Positions 63,880 to 64,000 of a stretch of 64,000 nt of DNA are shown piece by piece. Numbering within the stretch: the stretch's first letter is position 1; each line of letters begins with the position of its first letter. The DNA is from Rhizobacter sp. SG703 (GTDB taxonomy: Bacteria > Pseudomonadota > Gammaproteobacteria > Burkholderiales > Burkholderiaceae_C): the NCBI RefSeq assembly GCF_012275445.1, contig NZ_JAAZQK010000007.1:1-64000 (forward strand), written 5' to 3'. A model generated the notes under the pieces. The model made no database searches and was not told the DNA's origin. It saw nothing but the letters and a program-made list of their open reading frames with translations. The position numbers and the translations under genes are program-made.

Positions 63880-64000
63880 CTACTCGTGGTCGGCCGTCGT
63901 GCCGCCGGCCGCATGGCGCAGTCCGTCGAGCGCCGGCTGCACGACCGCCGCATCGGACTCTTCGGCGAACACCGCATAGGCCGGGTACAGGAACTCCGGC
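63880..64000 (-). CDS. 3' end of a gene running off the right edge
   Basis: Only the last 39 codons are in the window, ending with TAG at 63882-63880. The readable C-terminus is EFLYPAYAVFAEESDAAVVQ followed by a short Ala/Gly/His tail. Codon use is typical for the genome. The family cannot be named from this fragment; it converges on the Rieske-reductase gene with 13 bases between stop codons. Confidence 0.55.
   Translation of the reverse strand, partial: PEFLYPAYAVFAEESDAAVVQPALDGLRHAAGGTTADHE

Overview
The window is chromosomal DNA of very high G+C content with strong third-position G/C bias. Gene families and neighbourhoods point to a betaproteobacterium of the order Burkholderiales (Rubrivivax/Leptothrix/Methylibium-like): trmJ-cysE facing suhB, pmbA facing darP (yjgA), stand-alone periplasmic transport receptors, Tat-exported oxidases and many two-component systems. 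This placement is inferred from gene content; no database search was possible. No IS element, prophage, CRISPR array or rRNA gene lies inside the window. One tRNA gene, tRNA-Arg(CCT), is present. A strong promoter of rRNA type fires leftwards off the left edge.

Layout: 0.4-3.8 kb, a small hypothetical gene, a LytS/LytTR two-component pair and a membrane acyltransferase. 3.8-9.4 kb, a tightly packed minus-strand trio of SWIM/SNF2 ATPase, histone-deacetylase-family amidohydrolase and tandem GNAT acetyltransferase. 9.5-12 kb, an exported AttH/CrtC-like protein, a non-coding stretch with long nested inverted repeats and an orphan TRAP receptor. 12.1-17.5 kb, housekeeping genes pmbA, darP, mog, cysE, trmJ and suhB. 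17.5-24.5 kb, a carbohydrate operon: ROK regulator, RbsA/RbsC-type ABC transporter, binding protein, TIM-barrel isomerase and Gfo/Idh/MocA dehydrogenase.

24.6-36.4 kb carries a hybrid sensor kinase, an HD-GYP c-di-GMP phosphodiesterase, a di-heme cytochrome c, a CBS protein, a secreted GH71/99-like enzyme with a bulb-lectin tail behind a LacI-type operator, an LpqC-like esterase, and a mipA-regulator-kinase operon with an OmpR-type tandem site in front. 36.5-43 kb holds an IclR regulator facing a shikimate-dehydrogenase-like gene plus a complete five-gene Liv-type ABC transporter, probably one uptake and catabolism unit.

43.2-47.2 kb, after tRNA-Arg, contains less G+C-biased accessory genes (unknown protein, VirK/DUF535 protein), a RibD-like reductase, an ECF sigma factor and a ClpP paralogue. 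47.3-55.2 kb holds a large hybrid kinase with PAS, two receivers and Hpt, a periplasmic binding protein, LysE and EamA exporters, a LysR regulator and an orphan Liv-type receptor. 55.3-59.4 kb is a copper-handling operon behind a MerR-type promoter with 19-bp spacer: small Cys/His protein, TolC-like lipoprotein, multicopper oxidase and a cupredoxin-CusF fusion. 59.4-62.1 kb is an unusual minus-strand operon of two small proteins, a lipoprotein, an orphan flagellar L-ring protein FlgH and a Crp/Fnr regulator. The window ends with a Rieske-ferredoxin reductase fusion and the 3' end of a further gene.

The observations most worth following are the SNF2/deacetylase/acetyltransferase trio, the orphan FlgH operon, the foldback element at 10.73-10.86 kb, and several operator-like palindromes that each fit the regulator family expected for the adjacent gene.
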